Source: an uncultured Kiritimatiellota bacterium (GTDB lineage: Bacteria > Verrucomicrobiota > Kiritimatiellia > RFP12 > DVOR01). Taken from it: DNA of 38,002 nt. This document shows, one piece after another, positions 6,662-15,325 of the stretch. Location of the stretch: positions 1 through 38,002 of the forward strand of contig CALXOF010000019.1 of assembly GCA_944389945.1 (NCBI GenBank), read 5' to 3'. The stretch's first letter is position 1; the number at the start of each line of letters is the position of its first letter. The translations under genes were made by a program, and so were the position numbers. The notes beneath the pieces are model-generated. The model saw only the letters and a list, made by a program, of their open reading frames with translations, did not search any database and was not told the DNA's origin.

Positions 6662-8491
6662 TCAATCCTGGAGGGACTCGTCGTCCGGGTTGAAGACGCC
6701 GGGGCGAGTGTTGAGGTGCTTGGCAAGGACCTTTTGGACGATGGGGCCGGCATCGCGGCCGCCGCCGATGGCGTCATCGAGCATGGCGCAGACGACGATG
6801 GTGGGATTATCCGCGGGGGCAAAGGCGACGGACCAGACGTGCTTGCGGCGTGCGCCGTCCTTGACGAACTCGGCGGTGCCGGTCTTGGCGGCGACGTCGA
6901 AGCCCTCGACGCGCATCGATTTGCCGGTGCCGGCGCGGGTGGCCATGCACATGCCCTCGGTGACGATGGCGAGCTCGTCGCGAGTCCAGGGAAGACGGCG
7001 CTGGAGGTCTCCGCGGCTCTCGCCGAAGTCGACGAGGCGTGGGCGGTAGACGCGGCCACCGTTGGCGATGGCGGCGGTGGCGGTGGCAACTTGCAGGGGT
7101 GTGGCGATGACGTAACCCTGCCCGATGGAGCATTGGACGGTGTCGGAGATGGTCCAACGCTGGTTGCGCGGGTCGGCGAAGCGGCGGCGTTTCCAAGCGG
7201 GGGAGGGGAGGAGGCCGGCCTGCTCGCCGGGGAGGTCGATGCCGGTACGGGACCCGAACCCGGCCTGTTCGGCGGTGGCGGAGATGGCCTCCATGCCGAT
7301 GGTGGCGCCGACGAAGCAGAAGTAAGGGTTGCAGGAGCGCATGAGGGCCTGGCGCAAATCCACCTCGCCGTGGCCGTAACGCGCGGCGCAGCGAAGGCGC
7401 TGATTGTAGTCGGTGTAGCGTCCCGTGCAGAGATAGAGGGTGTCCGGGTCAAAGTCTTGCTCTAGGGCAGCGATGGCGACGAAGGGCTTGAAGACGGAGC
7501 CCGGTGCGAATTGGGCCGCGATGGGGCGGTTCAGAAGCGGATGGTTCGGGTCCTCGAGGAGCGCGCGCCAGTCGGTGGAGGAGATGCCGGGGATAAAACG
7601 GTTGGGGTCGTAGGTGGGGGCGGAGGCGAGGGCGAGCACGTCGCCGTTGCGGGGGTCGAGCGCGACGACGGCGCCGGGGCGTCCGGCGAGCGCCTCCTCG
7701 GCGATGCGCTGAAGGTCGACATCCAGGGTGAGCGTGAGGTCGCTGCCGGCGCGAGCCTGGGTGTTGACGCGCCGCTCATGGGTGTAACCGCGGGAATCGA
7801 CGCGGAGGAGTTCTTCGCCGCTGGAGCCGGCCAGGAGCCGGTCGTATTCTTGCTCAATTCCGGCGCGGCCGTGGGGATCCGGGCGGCGATAATGATAGTC
7901 GTGGCCATCATCGACAGGCGTGGCGGAGGCGCCGACATAGCCCAGGAGATGGGCGGCAAGGGGGCCTTCCGGATAGATGCGCCGCGGCACGGGCTGAATG
8001 TCGACGCCGGGGAGGACTTCACCCCATTCTGAGAGATAGGCGAGGGCCTTCTCATCGACATCCTCCCACGCGATGAGGGGAACGGGCAGGGCTTGGCGGA
8101 CGTGGCGGGCCACCTCCGCGGAGGTGACCTGTCTGGGGAGACGGAGGCGCTCGGCGAGTTGGTCGATCAGGGTGTCCACGGCCAGGATGGTGTTGCCCCA
8201 GACTCCGGGCTGACGCAATTCCTCGCAGTAGATGACGATGGCATAGGCGGGGCGATTGTCGGCCAAGATGACCCCATCGCGGTCCAGAATCCGCCCGCGG
8301 AGCCCCGGAATCTGGACGCGGCGGATGCTTTGCAGGGCTTGCGCGGCGCCATAGCGGGGGCTATCGAGCACCTGCACGTGCCAGAGGCGCCAGGCCAGGA
8401 GGCAGAGCCCGGCGACAAAGAGCCCGAGGAGGAGCCAGAGCTTCCAGGCCCGAACAAAGGTTGGCGTGGGGCCACCGTCCTCAACTTGCAT
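6662..8491 (-). CDS. mrdA: Penicillin-binding protein 2 (rod-shape transpeptidase)
   Basis: A 609-residue class B penicillin-binding protein, the elongation-specific D,D-transpeptidase that cross-links peptidoglycan with RodA and MreBCD in the periplasm. One N-terminal membrane helix (about 17-35) is followed by the PBP dimer domain (PGLRGRILDRDG, about 62-73) and the transpeptidase domain. The three catalytic motifs are intact: S332-V-F-K335, S386-C-N388 and K536-T-G. The length fits PBP2. Its start overlaps mreD by 11 bases and its stop is 3 bases before xseA, so it is within one operon. rodA is not adjacent here, unlike in many bacteria. Confidence 0.96.
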   Translation of the reverse strand: MQVEDGGPTPTFVRAWKLWLLLGLFVAGLCLLAWRLWHVQVLDSPRYGAAQALQSIRRVQIPGLRGRILDRDGVILADNRPAYAIVIYCEELRQPGVWGNTILAVDTLIDQLAERLRLPRQVTSAEVARHVRQALPVPLIAWEDVDEKALAYLSEWGEVLPGVDIQPVPRRIYPEGPLAAHLLGYVGASATPVDDGHDYHYRRPDPHGRAGIEQEYDRLLAGSSGEELLRVDSRGYTHERRVNTQARAGSDLTLTLDVDLQRIAEEALAGRPGAVVALDPRNGDVLALASAPTYDPNRFIPGISSTDWRALLEDPNHPLLNRPIAAQFAPGSVFKPFVAIAALEQDFDPDTLYLCTGRYTDYNQRLRCAARYGHGEVDLRQALMRSCNPYFCFVGATIGMEAISATAEQAGFGSRTGIDLPGEQAGLLPSPAWKRRRFADPRNQRWTISDTVQCSIGQGYVIATPLQVATATAAIANGGRVYRPRLVDFGESRGDLQRRLPWTRDELAIVTEGMCMATRAGTGKSMRVEGFDVAAKTGTAEFVKDGARRKHVWSVAFAPADNPTIVVCAMLDDAIGGGRDAGPIVQKVLAKHLNTRPGVFNPDDESLQD

Positions 8492-9017
8492 GGGCGTCCT
8501 CCTCGTTAGGTTCGGGAGTCAACGCACGGAAGTCGCAGGCACGCGCCAAAGCAAACACCAGGCCACCACCCAACGCACCGGTCAGGGGCGACAGGACAAA
8601 TCCAAGGCCCGGGCGGAGGGGCGCGGCGGCCTCAAGTCCCACCCAGAGCGTGGCATAGAGCCAGAGCCAAAACCAGAGCAGAGGCACCACGATTAATCCA
8701 CCGAAGGCCCCATGCCAGGGGTGCAGTTTGGCGGGCAGGGATTCCTTGAGCCAGCGGCCAGTGCCCCAAAGCGCCAAAAGCGGCAGAACGCACGCGCCGG
8801 GCGGCACTGTCCACGCCCATTCCAAGAGCGCGCCGCCCCAAACCGCCGTCCACGCGCCAAGACGCGGCCCCGCGGTCAGCGTCCACCACGCCATCCAGAC
8901 CGGAGCGACGGCCAAGCGCACGGCGGGATAGGCCGGCAGAAAGGCCCCGCAGAGACCGACCAAGGCGGGCAGGAAAACTGTCACCCAGATGGCGGACCAC
9001 GCGCGCTCAGCGTTCAT
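8481..9017 (-). CDS. mreD: Rod shape-determining protein MreD
   Basis: A 178-residue, strongly hydrophobic protein with about five membrane-spanning stretches, rich in Trp and Leu, in the fixed mreC-mreD-mrdA position. MreD is the poorly conserved membrane component of the elongasome linking MreC to PBP2/RodA. Assignment rests on size, hydrophobicity and context more than on motif. Its start overlaps the mreC end by 11 bases and its end overlaps the mrdA start by 11 bases, indicating translational coupling. Confidence 0.88.
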   Translation of the reverse strand: MNAERAWSAIWVTVFLPALVGLCGAFLPAYPAVRLAVAPVWMAWWTLTAGPRLGAWTAVWGGALLEWAWTVPPGACVLPLLALWGTGRWLKESLPAKLHPWHGAFGGLIVVPLLWFWLWLYATLWVGLEAAAPLRPGLGFVLSPLTGALGGGLVFALARACDFRALTPEPNEEDAHAS

Positions 9018-9801
9018 TGGCGTGCTCCCGCACCCGCACGAAAACCAAGTCTAGCTCGCTTGGGTCAACGGCCGGAGTGACTTCCGCCACCTGCGCCAGA
9101 CCGGAGTCGTCCAATCTCACGTGCTGCACCGTGCCGATGGGGATGCCGCCCGGGTAAAGCCCGCCGTCGCCCGTGCTGACCACGGCTTGCTTCGTGGGCA
9201 GGAAGGTGTTCTTCTCGATATAACGCAAGCGGAGCGGGCGTGGCGCGTAAAGCAGGGATTCGTCCGGCCGCGTCCCCAAATCGTCGCCGGCATCGCCTTG
9301 CAGAATGCCGCGGGCGAGGTCTGTCACCTCCGCGGCCACGCGGTTGGTGGGGTCTGAAAGCAGGATGACCTGGCAGGTGTGCGGGGCGAGATTGTCGGCG
9401 GCCACGCGCCCCACCAAGCCCTCAGGCGCCACAACGGTCGCACCCGGCTCGACGCCTTGCGCCGACCCCACGCCGATGGTGAGACGCGGCCAAACGCCCA
9501 GTCCGCCGCCGTGGTCAAGCACGGGTGCCGCGATATACGCCGGATGCTCCTGCGCCCAACCGAGCGCGGCGCGCAGGGCGGCGTTCTCGCGTTCCACCCG
9601 TTCGGCCTCGGCCAAACGAACCCGCAGGGCGGCGTTCTCGCGCTCCGCCTCTTCGTTCGGGGAAAACCAATCCTTGACCCACTCTGCCGTGCGCCGGAAA
9701 GGCCACGTGGCCTCTGCGCAAATTGTCCTTACGGCGCCGTTCCACCACAAATAGAGGAGGGCCGCAAGAACCGGAAGCACCCAAACCAACGTCCGGCGCA
9801 T
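9007..9801 (-). CDS. mreC: Rod shape-determining protein MreC
   Basis: A 264-residue MreC. It has one N-terminal membrane helix (about 4-22), a coiled coil rich in Glu/Arg/Ala (about 50-85; the heptad block ERENAAL occurs twice), and a beta-rich periplasmic domain with VVAPEGLVGRV, ILLSDPTNRVAAEV and STGDGGLYPGGIPIGTV, the typical MreC signatures. It bridges the cytoplasmic MreB filaments to periplasmic PBP2. It begins 22 bases after mreB and overlaps mreD at its end. Confidence 0.95.
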   Translation of the reverse strand: MRRTLVWVLPVLAALLYLWWNGAVRTICAEATWPFRRTAEWVKDWFSPNEEAERENAALRVRLAEAERVERENAALRAALGWAQEHPAYIAAPVLDHGGGLGVWPRLTIGVGSAQGVEPGATVVAPEGLVGRVAADNLAPHTCQVILLSDPTNRVAAEVTDLARGILQGDAGDDLGTRPDESLLYAPRPLRLRYIEKNTFLPTKQAVVSTGDGGLYPGGIPIGTVQHVRLDDSGLAQVAEVTPAVDPSELDLVFVRVREHANER

Positions 9802-9823
9802 GACCTACGCACGCGCCCCGCAC

Positions 9824-10858
9824 TCAATGGCGGTGGACGATGTGCTCCTTGTAGAAATCCAACTCGTCGAGGACGCGCCCCGTGCCGTTGGCCACGCCCG
9901 AAAGTGGGTCATCCGCCACGATGACGGGCAGCCCCGTCTGCGCCGCAATGAGCCGGTCAAGCCCACGCAGAAGCGCGGAACCGCCGGACAGCACGATGCC
10001 GCGGTCGACCAAGTCGCTGGCGAGCTCGGGCTTCGCCTCGTTGAGGATGTTGCGGATGGCGTCCACGATGCTCGTCACCGGGTCCTTCAGCGCCTCGCGA
10101 ATCTCCTCGGAGGTCACGCGGAGGGTCTTCGGCAGGCCGGCCACCAGGTCGCGTCCGCGCACCTCCATGCTCATCTCCTCATCCAGCGGATAGGCCGAGC
10201 CGATGGAGACCTTGATGTCTTCGGCCATGCGCTCGCCAATCAAGAGGTTGTAGACGCGGCGCATGTATTGCACGATGCATTCATCCATCGTGTCGCCGCC
10301 CACGCGCACGCTCTTCGCCTGCACGATGCCGGCCAACGAGATGAGTGCCACTTCGCACGTACCGCCGCCAATATCAACGATCAAGTTACCCGCAGGCTCT
10401 TCCACCGGCAGGCCCACGCCGATTGCCGCGGCCATGGGCTCCTCGATGAGGGTCACGTCGCGCGCGCCGGCATGCTTGGCGGCCTCTTCAACGGCGCGCC
10501 ACTCCACCTCGGTGATTTCGGAAGGCACGGCCACCACCACGCGCGGCCGCACCAACTTGTGCCCGCGCGCCTTGGCGATGAAGTAACGAATCATGGCCTC
10601 CGTGATGTCGAAGTCCGCGATGACGCCGCTCTTCATCGGGCGCACGGCCACGATGTTGCCCGGCGTGCGACCCAGCATGCGCTTGGCCTCGGCGCCCACT
10701 GCCAGAATCTTCTTGGTGCCCTGTTGCATGGCCACCACCGAAGGCTCACGAATCACCACACCCTGGCCTTTGATAAAGACCAACGTGTTCGCCGTGCCCA
10801 AGTCGATGCCAATGTCGCATGACAGCGCGTTCATCAGCTTATTGAAGATTTTAAGCAT
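9824..10858 (-). CDS. mreB: Rod shape-determining actin homologue MreB
   Basis: A 344-residue bacterial actin that forms membrane-associated filaments guiding side-wall synthesis. The ATP-binding motifs are present: [12 protein letters not shown] (phosphate 1), [15 protein letters not shown] (phosphate 2) and [14 protein letters not shown] (adenosine). The MLKIFNKL start is a plausible amphipathic membrane-binding helix. ATG 10858 was chosen because TAGGAG lies 6 bases upstream and homologues begin here; the longer open frame upstream is repeat-derived. First gene of the mreB-mreC-mreD-mrdA-xseA operon, with its own promoter at 10892-10921. Confidence 0.97.
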   Translation of the reverse strand: MLKIFNKLMNALSCDIGIDLGTANTLVFIKGQGVVIREPSVVAMQQGTKKILAVGAEAKRMLGRTPGNIVAVRPMKSGVIADFDITEAMIRYFIAKARGHKLVRPRVVVAVPSEITEVEWRAVEEAAKHAGARDVTLIEEPMAAAIGVGLPVEEPAGNLIVDIGGGTCEVALISLAGIVQAKSVRVGGDTMDECIVQYMRRVYNLLIGERMAEDIKVSIGSAYPLDEEMSMEVRGRDLVAGLPKTLRVTSEEIREALKDPVTSIVDAIRNILNEAKPELASDLVDRGIVLSGGSALLRGLDRLIAAQTGLPVIVADDPLSGVANGTGRVLDELDFYKEHIVHRH

Positions 10859-10891
10859 AAGCGCTCCTAATAAGTACGTACTTTGCCTTAT

Positions 10892-10921
10892 AGAATAACA
10901 AAACCTCCCGCATTCACGCAA
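10892..10921 (-). promoter_or_regulatory. Promoter of the mreB operon
   Basis: On the minus strand TTGCGT (10916-10921) and TATTCT (10892-10897) are 18 bases apart, and TGT precedes the -10, making it an extended -10. The leader to mreB is about 27 bases and contains the TAGGAG ribosome site. Confidence 0.7.
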
Positions 10922-11214
10922 CTTTCCCGCAAAGAAGGGGAAGTTTGGAGGCTTGGGAGTTTGGCTTGGCCCCACGCTGCGCGGCTATTACCGTGCAGGC
11001 CCAAAGGGCCAAACCTTCCACGGCTAAGAACACGAAGAACCACAAAGATACACAAAGGACTGCCAGTGAGGGGAAACGCAGATTGTTGCAGATTTTGGCG
11101 TGCTTGCGCACGCTGATTGATTGGATCGCGACCTTGCCCGTCGCCCCGCAGGGGCGTCTCCGTTCTCTGTTCTCTAGGGGTGGCGGCGGCATCGAGCCGC
11201 CGCCACCCCCTGAT
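10922..11214. other. Gene-free repeat mosaic between mreB and efp
   Basis: This divergent intergenic region holds a GGAAGTTTGGAGGCTTGGGAG purine run (10939-10959), a GGCCC/GGGCC hairpin cassette followed by AAACCTTCCACGGC (10998-11024), an 'accacaaagatacacaaagga' module (11039-11059), a GCAGATT module with a CGTGC/GCACG hairpin (about 11085-11113), a GTCGCCCC/GGGGCG hairpin (11140-11155), a CTCCGTTCTCTGTTCTC tract, and a large GTGGCGGC/GCCGCCAC hairpin (about 11171-11210). No gene is visible. Confidence 0.6.
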
Positions 11215-11244
11215 TTGACGGCGGGGGGGCAAATGCGCTATAGT
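11215..11244 (+). promoter_or_regulatory. Promoter of efp
   Basis: TTGACG (11215-11220) and TATAGT (11239-11244) are 18 bases apart. The spacer contains a run of seven G (11223-11229), and the bases before the -10 read GCGC. The transcription start should fall near 11251, giving a leader of about 30 bases. Confidence 0.75.
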
Positions 11245-11281
11245 AATGCGGTTTCTGACGTACAGACAAGGATTGAATCCC

Positions 11282-11845
11282 ATGTATACCGCTTCCGACC
11301 TCAAAAAAGGCCTCAAGATTATGTTCGAAGGCCAGCCCTGGATTATCACGGACTTCGATTTCTCCAAGCCCGGCAAGGGGCAGGCCATCTACAACTGCAA
11401 GCTGCGCAACATGCTCAACGGCTCGGGCAAGTCCTGCTCCTTCCGTTCGAACGACCGCTTCGAGAAGCCCGACCTGGCCCAGAAGCCCCTCGTCTACTCC
11501 TACGAGGACGCCGGCGAGTACGTCTTCAATGATGAGGACTACAACGAAATCCGCGTGGGCAAGGACGTCCTGGGCGACAAGACCTACTTCCTCACCGACG
11601 GCCTGGAAGTCGATGCCCTCCTCTACGAGGACGAAGTGATCGACATCGAGCTGCCCTCCTTCATCGAGCGCAAGGTCATCAAGTGCGACCCCGGCGTGCG
11701 TGGCAACACCGCCGCTGGCAAGGTCACCAAGCCCGGCACCGTGGAGGGCGGTTACCAGCTGCCCGTGCCGCTCTTCATCAACGAAGGCGACCTCATCCGC
11801 ATCGACACCCGCACCGGTGAGTACGCCGACCGCGTGAAAGCCTAA
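11282..11845 (+). CDS. efp: Translation elongation factor P
   Basis: A 187-residue EF-P, which enters the ribosomal E site and rescues ribosomes stalled at polyproline. It has three beta-barrel domains: KOW-like N-terminal (about 1-65), central OB (66-128) and C-terminal OB (129-187, with GVRGNTAAGKVTKPGTVEGG and the ending DLIRIDTRTGEYADRV). The tip loop SKPGKGQA carries Lys32, the residue that EpmA lysylates in lysine-type EF-Ps, so a lysine-based modification is likely. ATG 11282 has AAGGA 9 bases upstream and gives the standard family start; an earlier in-frame ATG at 11246 lies too close to the -10 box. It is followed after 18 bases by a TPR membrane protein on the same strand. Confidence 0.97.
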   Translation: MYTASDLKKGLKIMFEGQPWIITDFDFSKPGKGQAIYNCKLRNMLNGSGKSCSFRSNDRFEKPDLAQKPLVYSYEDAGEYVFNDEDYNEIRVGKDVLGDKTYFLTDGLEVDALLYEDEVIDIELPSFIERKVIKCDPGVRGNTAAGKVTKPGTVEGGYQLPVPLFINEGDLIRIDTRTGEYADRVKA

Positions 11846-11863
11846 GCGCCAAGGAGCCCGCAC

Positions 11864-12676
11864 ATGGCCAAGAAAGAGCTTCCCACCCTTAAAGACGTTT
11901 CGCGCGTCCCCGAGGAGTTGCGCCCCGTCGTCATCTGGTGGCAGGACCACGGCACCAAAGCCCTCACGTGGGCCATTGTCGTGGTGGCCGTGTGCGTGGC
12001 GGCCTATCTGTGGCACGCCGACAGCCGCGCCACCGATGCCGCGGCCGCGGTTGCCCTGGCCAGCCCGAACGAGGTGGACGTCCAGCCCGTGATTGATGAA
12101 GGCCCGGATTCCAAGCCGATCCTTCAGCAGGTTCAGGCTCGGAGCCTTTATCTCTCCGGCAACTACGAAGGCGCGGCGACCGCTTACAACGAAGCCCGCG
12201 AGGTGTTGACCGAGGACATCGACCTCAAGGCCATCCCGGAGGTGGGCCGCATCCGCGCCCTCACGGAACTCGGTCGCTTGGACGAGGCCCTCTCCATCGT
12301 CAACGCCCTCGAGCCCTCCCTCACCGGCGGTGAGACCCCGCACTATCTCTTGCCGGACTTCCTCTTCGCGAAGGCCAACCTCCTTTGCAAGCAGGGCGAC
12401 AAGGCCGGTGCGAAGGCCGCGCTCCAGCCCATCCTGGATGCCCCCGTGGAGTCTCCCCTGGCGAAGTACACCGCCCGCGCCGAGCTCTGGATGCAGATTA
12501 TCGACGCCTACGACCCCGCCAACCCGCGCTTCTCCTCCATCGTCCCGGCCCTGCCCGCGCTCCCCGCGCAGCCCGCCCCCGCCGCCGCCCCTGCGGCTCC
12601 GGTGGCCCCCGCGGTTCCGGCCACTCCTGCGGCCCCCGCCGCGGAAACGCCCGCCCCGGCCCCCGAAGCGAAGTAA
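11864..12676 (+). CDS. Membrane-anchored TPR protein
   Basis: A 270-residue protein with a short cytoplasmic N-terminus, one membrane helix (about 33-49, LTWAIVVVAVCVAAYLW) and a TPR-like helical domain (about 85-215; units ARSLYLSGNYEGAATAYNEA, RALTELGRLDEALSIVNALE, AKANLLCKQGDKAGAKAALQ). A low-complexity Ala/Pro tail (about 223-270) follows. The topology resembles YfgM/TPR_21 proteins, which sit near the Sec translocon and periplasmic chaperones, but no BamB-like gene is adjacent, so this is only a fold-level comparison. It is cotranscribed with efp (18-base gap) and ends at a strong terminator. The Ala/Pro tail, with its runs of proline, may itself need EF-P for translation. Confidence 0.8.
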   Translation: MAKKELPTLKDVSRVPEELRPVVIWWQDHGTKALTWAIVVVAVCVAAYLWHADSRATDAAAAVALASPNEVDVQPVIDEGPDSKPILQQVQARSLYLSGNYEGAATAYNEAREVLTEDIDLKAIPEVGRIRALTELGRLDEALSIVNALEPSLTGGETPHYLLPDFLFAKANLLCKQGDKAGAKAALQPILDAPVESPLAKYTARAELWMQIIDAYDPANPRFSSIVPALPALPAQPAPAAAPAAPVAPAVPATPAAPAAETPAPAPEAK

Positions 12677-12698
12677 CGCGCACCTTGGCGAAACAAAA

Positions 12699-12727
12699 GC
12701 CCCGACCCCCCGGTCGGGGCCTTTTTT
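12699..12727 (+). terminator. Terminator of the efp operon
   Basis: A 9-bp stem GCCCCGACC/GGTCGGGGC (12699-12720) with a short C loop is followed by C and seven T. Confidence 0.92.
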
Positions 12728-12728
12728 T

Positions 12729-13506
12729 GTTTCCCCGCAACGCTTTTGCGGGGAAATCCTGCTAGTTCCATCATGCTCTTTGCTCGTTCTAAACACCCCC
12801 CTACGCCTTCATTCCCCTCCCGCAAGCCTCCCGAACCCTATAAGGGTCCGCCTCCGACCACTATAGGGTCTCACTATCGACCACTATAGGGGTCCGACCC
12901 CGACCACTATAGGGTCTCATCCTCGACCCCTATAGGGTCTGACCTCGGATCCCTATAGGGTCTCGCGAAGCACCCTCCCGGATTCCACAGGAGAGAGGCT
13001 TGTCAAGCGACCGTCGTCTCCGGTGTTTCCCACGAAGACACGAAGGGAACGCAAGGGGCTGGGCACTTCACCGTTCGGCGCGTTGCGCCTCACTACCGTG
13101 CCCATCCCTTGCGTTTCTGTCGCTTTCTTGGAAAGCGCCCGAAGGCGGCGCGGTAGGACGACTAGGACGGCGACTTCGCCGCTTTGTACAATGGTTTCAT
13201 CCGTCGCGCGCTTGTCGCGCGTTCTGTGGCCGTGGAAGGTTTGGCGCTTCGCGCCTGCACACTCTGTTCTCCGTTCTCTGCTCTCCGGGGGCGCGTTAGC
13301 GCCCCTTTGCTAGCACGCCCATAAATCTGCTCAAAATCTGCTAAATCTGCGGTTTCTTCATTCTGGCAGTCTTCGTGTGCCTTCGTGGTGCTTCGTGCTC
13401 TTCGTGTCAGCCCCGCAGGGCAAACCTATCACACGCTCCCACTGCCTCCGCCTGTCGCACGCCTGCCGTTCTTTTTGTTTTCTCTTCTCTAAAAATGAGA
13501 ATGTGC
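12729..13506. other. Gene-free repeat mosaic
   Basis: No credible gene. Contents in order: the 23-bp palindrome array B (12833-12970), an 'acgaagacacgaagg' module (13033-13047), a TTCACCGTTC hairpin cassette with GGCGC/GCGCC arms (13067-13091), GGAC-rich repeats (13145-13170), a GTCGCGCG/CGCGCG hairpin (13203-13222), the reverse complement of the AAACCTTCCACGG cassette (13228-13260), CCGTTCTC tracts followed by a GGGGCGC/GCGCCCC hairpin (13263-13303), AAATCTGC modules (13323-13352) and 'cttcgtg' repeats (13374-13407). Confidence 0.6.
12833..12970 (-). repeat. 23-bp palindromic repeat array B (6 units)
   Basis: Six units start at 12833, 12856, 12879, 12902, 12925 and 12948, exactly 23 bases apart. 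Cores such as GACCACTATAGGGTC are the reverse complement of the cores in arrays A and C, so this array is inverted relative to them. Spacers of about 7 bases vary. Confidence 0.88.
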
Positions 13507-13512
13507 TATACT
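13507..13512 (+). promoter_or_regulatory. -10 box of the lipoprotein operon
   Basis: An extended -10 'TGCTATACT' (TATACT at 13507-13512) lies only 6 bases before the ATG at 13519. The -35 is poor (TTCTCT, 13485-13490, 16 bases away). Transcription would begin about at the start codon, predicting a leaderless mRNA. Confidence 0.6.
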
Positions 13513-13518
13513 TGTCTT

Positions 13519-14961
13519 ATGAGTCGTGCATGGATGGTAAGGGTGTCGTTGGGACTGGCGATGTTCGCCGGGCTCACGGGGTGCCTGTCGGTTCGGGAAC
13601 GGATCGAGACGCAGACCATACAGGTGCAGGCGGGCGATTACGCCAGCGCCTATGCGGCGGCGGCCGAGGCCGCGACCGGGGATGATGTGGACAAACCTTT
13701 CTGGTCGGCGGAGGCCGGAACACTGGCGCTGATGGCGGGTACCCCTGCGGCGGCGATTCCCCATTTGGACGCGGCGGACAATGGCTTCAACGATGTGGCG
13801 CGGCGTTACAACGGCGCGGGCGCAATGGACACTTTGGCCGCGACGCTGGGCAACGATTGCGCGTTGCCCTACGCGCCGGAGGGACTGGACCGCGTCTTTG
13901 CGAACCTCTATAAGGCGCTGGCCTATGGCGCGACGGGGGACATCGGCGGGATGCGGGTGGAGTTGAACCGCGCGCGCCAACGGCAGTACGAGTGGTTTTA
14001 CCGTTGCACGGAAGACATCGCCGAGGCCGACACGGGCGACCTTTCTGAAGAAGAGTCGAAGTGGGTGCGGGCCCATGTGGCTGAGGAGTCGGCCCAGCCC
14101 GCGCGTCTGAGTGCCGCGGTGGCCGAGGCCGCCAGTCAGGAAAGCGCGGACGCCGCTCGTCTCTTTGGCAATCTGCGGGGCTTTGGCAACGCCTATGCGT
14201 CGCACATCACGGGCGTGGCGCGGTGGTGCGCGGGGGATGCCTCGCGAAACGATTTGGCGATGGCTGCGGCCTTGGCCCCGGGCAATGCAACGGCCCAGGC
14301 GGACTTGGCGGCCGAGAAGGCCGGGCGCCGCCCGAAGGACCGCGTGTGGGTCTACGTGGAGGACGGTCTGGCGCCGCACCGCGTGGAGGTGGCGGACACC
14401 TTTACCTATCCCTCCATCGCGGGCCACCTTCAGGGCATCGGCACCATCAGTTATGCGGTGCCGAAGCTCCAGGAACGGGCGGCGGCCTCCTCGTCTTACA
14501 GTGTGAATGGGGTGGCCCTCCAGCCGCTCCTCGATGTGGACGCCCTGGCGCAGGATCAGTTCGACCGCGCCTGGCCGGGTATCCTCACGCGCCAAATCGT
14601 GCGGACGCTGACGCGCGTGGCCACGCACGAGGTGGGCCAAGCGATTATTCACGAGGGCGCGAAGAACAGCGACAACGCGTTGGCGTGGATGGCGGCCTCG
14701 TTGGCCTATTCCGCGGCGGTCGCCGCCTGGGATGTGAGCACGAACGAGGCCGACCTGCGTTGCGCCGACCTCTTGCCCAAGACCGTGTGGATGGGGGCCC
14801 TGCCGCGTCCCGCCGATGGCGTGGTGCGGGTGACCCCCGCCGGCGGCCAGACCGTGACGGTCCAGCTGCGCGGCACAGGAAACGCTTTGGTGTGGGTGCG
14901 GCGGCCAACCGCCACCGGCCCCGCAACGGTAATGACCATTGACCTAGACAAAAAGGAGTAA
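13519..14961 (+). CDS. COG3014-like lipoprotein
   Basis: A roughly 480-residue lipoprotein: signal peptide with lipobox LTGC (MSRAWMVRVSLGLAMFAGLTGC), so it is anchored after lipidation. The body is alpha-rich and Ala-rich, with a TPR-like first half, and the second half contains GIGTISYAVPKLQERAA and IVRTLTRVATHEVGQAIIHE. Its layout and its position before a YcfL-like and LpoB-like genes match the COG3014 family seen in COG3014-YcfL-LpoB clusters of Vibrio and relatives. The molecular function is unknown; context suggests envelope or peptidoglycan synthesis control. The start is ATG 13519 or 13534; neither has a ribosome site, and the -10 box 6 bases before 13519 suggests leaderless translation. 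The frame is open upstream to 13375, but that part is repeat sequence. Confidence 0.78.
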   Translation: MSRAWMVRVSLGLAMFAGLTGCLSVRERIETQTIQVQAGDYASAYAAAAEAATGDDVDKPFWSAEAGTLALMAGTPAAAIPHLDAADNGFNDVARRYNGAGAMDTLAATLGNDCALPYAPEGLDRVFANLYKALAYGATGDIGGMRVELNRARQRQYEWFYRCTEDIAEADTGDLSEEESKWVRAHVAEESAQPARLSAAVAEAASQESADAARLFGNLRGFGNAYASHITGVARWCAGDASRNDLAMAAALAPGNATAQADLAAEKAGRRPKDRVWVYVEDGLAPHRVEVADTFTYPSIAGHLQGIGTISYAVPKLQERAAASSSYSVNGVALQPLLDVDALAQDQFDRAWPGILTRQIVRTLTRVATHEVGQAIIHEGAKNSDNALAWMAASLAYSAAVAAWDVSTNEADLRCADLLPKTVWMGALPRPADGVVRVTPAGGQTVTVQLRGTGNALVWVRRPTATGPATVMTIDLDKKE

Positions 14962-14965
14962 TGCC

Positions 14966-15325
14966 ATGAAACTGAGATTCCCTCTGATTGCGGCGGCCGC
15001 CGTTGCCCTCGTCGGTTGCGGAACGCCCCGCGTCTATGGCCCCGGGGCTGACGCTGTGGACGTGCTGAGCATGCAGACGGCCCGTAAGGACGGCGCCCTC
15101 ACCGCTCAGGTGCAGATTCAGAACCCCGAAGACGAGCCCATGCAGGTGCGTTACCGCTTCACGTGGTTGGACAGCCTGGGCCAGCCCGTCGGCCAGGGTA
15201 GCCCCACGGATAACTTGCAGACTCTCTCCCTGGCCCCCTTGGAGCGCCGCTTCATTGCCGCCCCCGCCCCGAGCGGTGACTGCATGGACTTCCAGCTCTA
15301 TCTGCAGGAGTTGGAGATCGATTGA
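14966..15325 (+). CDS. YcfL-like lipoprotein (DUF1425)
   Basis: A 119-residue lipoprotein: MKLRFPLIAAAAVALVGC signal with lipobox LVGC, then an immunoglobulin-like beta domain with LTAQVQIQNPEDEPMQVRYRFTW and APLERRFIAAPAP, the pattern of YcfL/DUF1425. In Enterobacteria ycfL lies directly before lpoB, and here it also precedes two LpoB-like genes, which supports the call. Its function is unknown beyond that link. AAGGAG is well placed before ATG 14966; the gene starts 4 bases after the previous stop and its stop overlaps the next ATG by one base (TGATG). Confidence 0.82.
   Translation: MKLRFPLIAAAAVALVGCGTPRVYGPGADAVDVLSMQTARKDGALTAQVQIQNPEDEPMQVRYRFTWLDSLGQPVGQGSPTDNLQTLSLAPLERRFIAAPAPSGDCMDFQLYLQELEID

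Noticed and set aside
5657..7465. 602-codon plus-strand open frame over xseA/mrdA
   Set aside because: Low-complexity Gly/Ala/Asp/Val sequence antisense to two well-identified genes; no ribosome site or domain.
10859..10975. Longer N-terminus for MreB
   Set aside because: It would cross the predicted promoter and repeat [11 protein letters not shown] with TAGGAG upstream is the family start.
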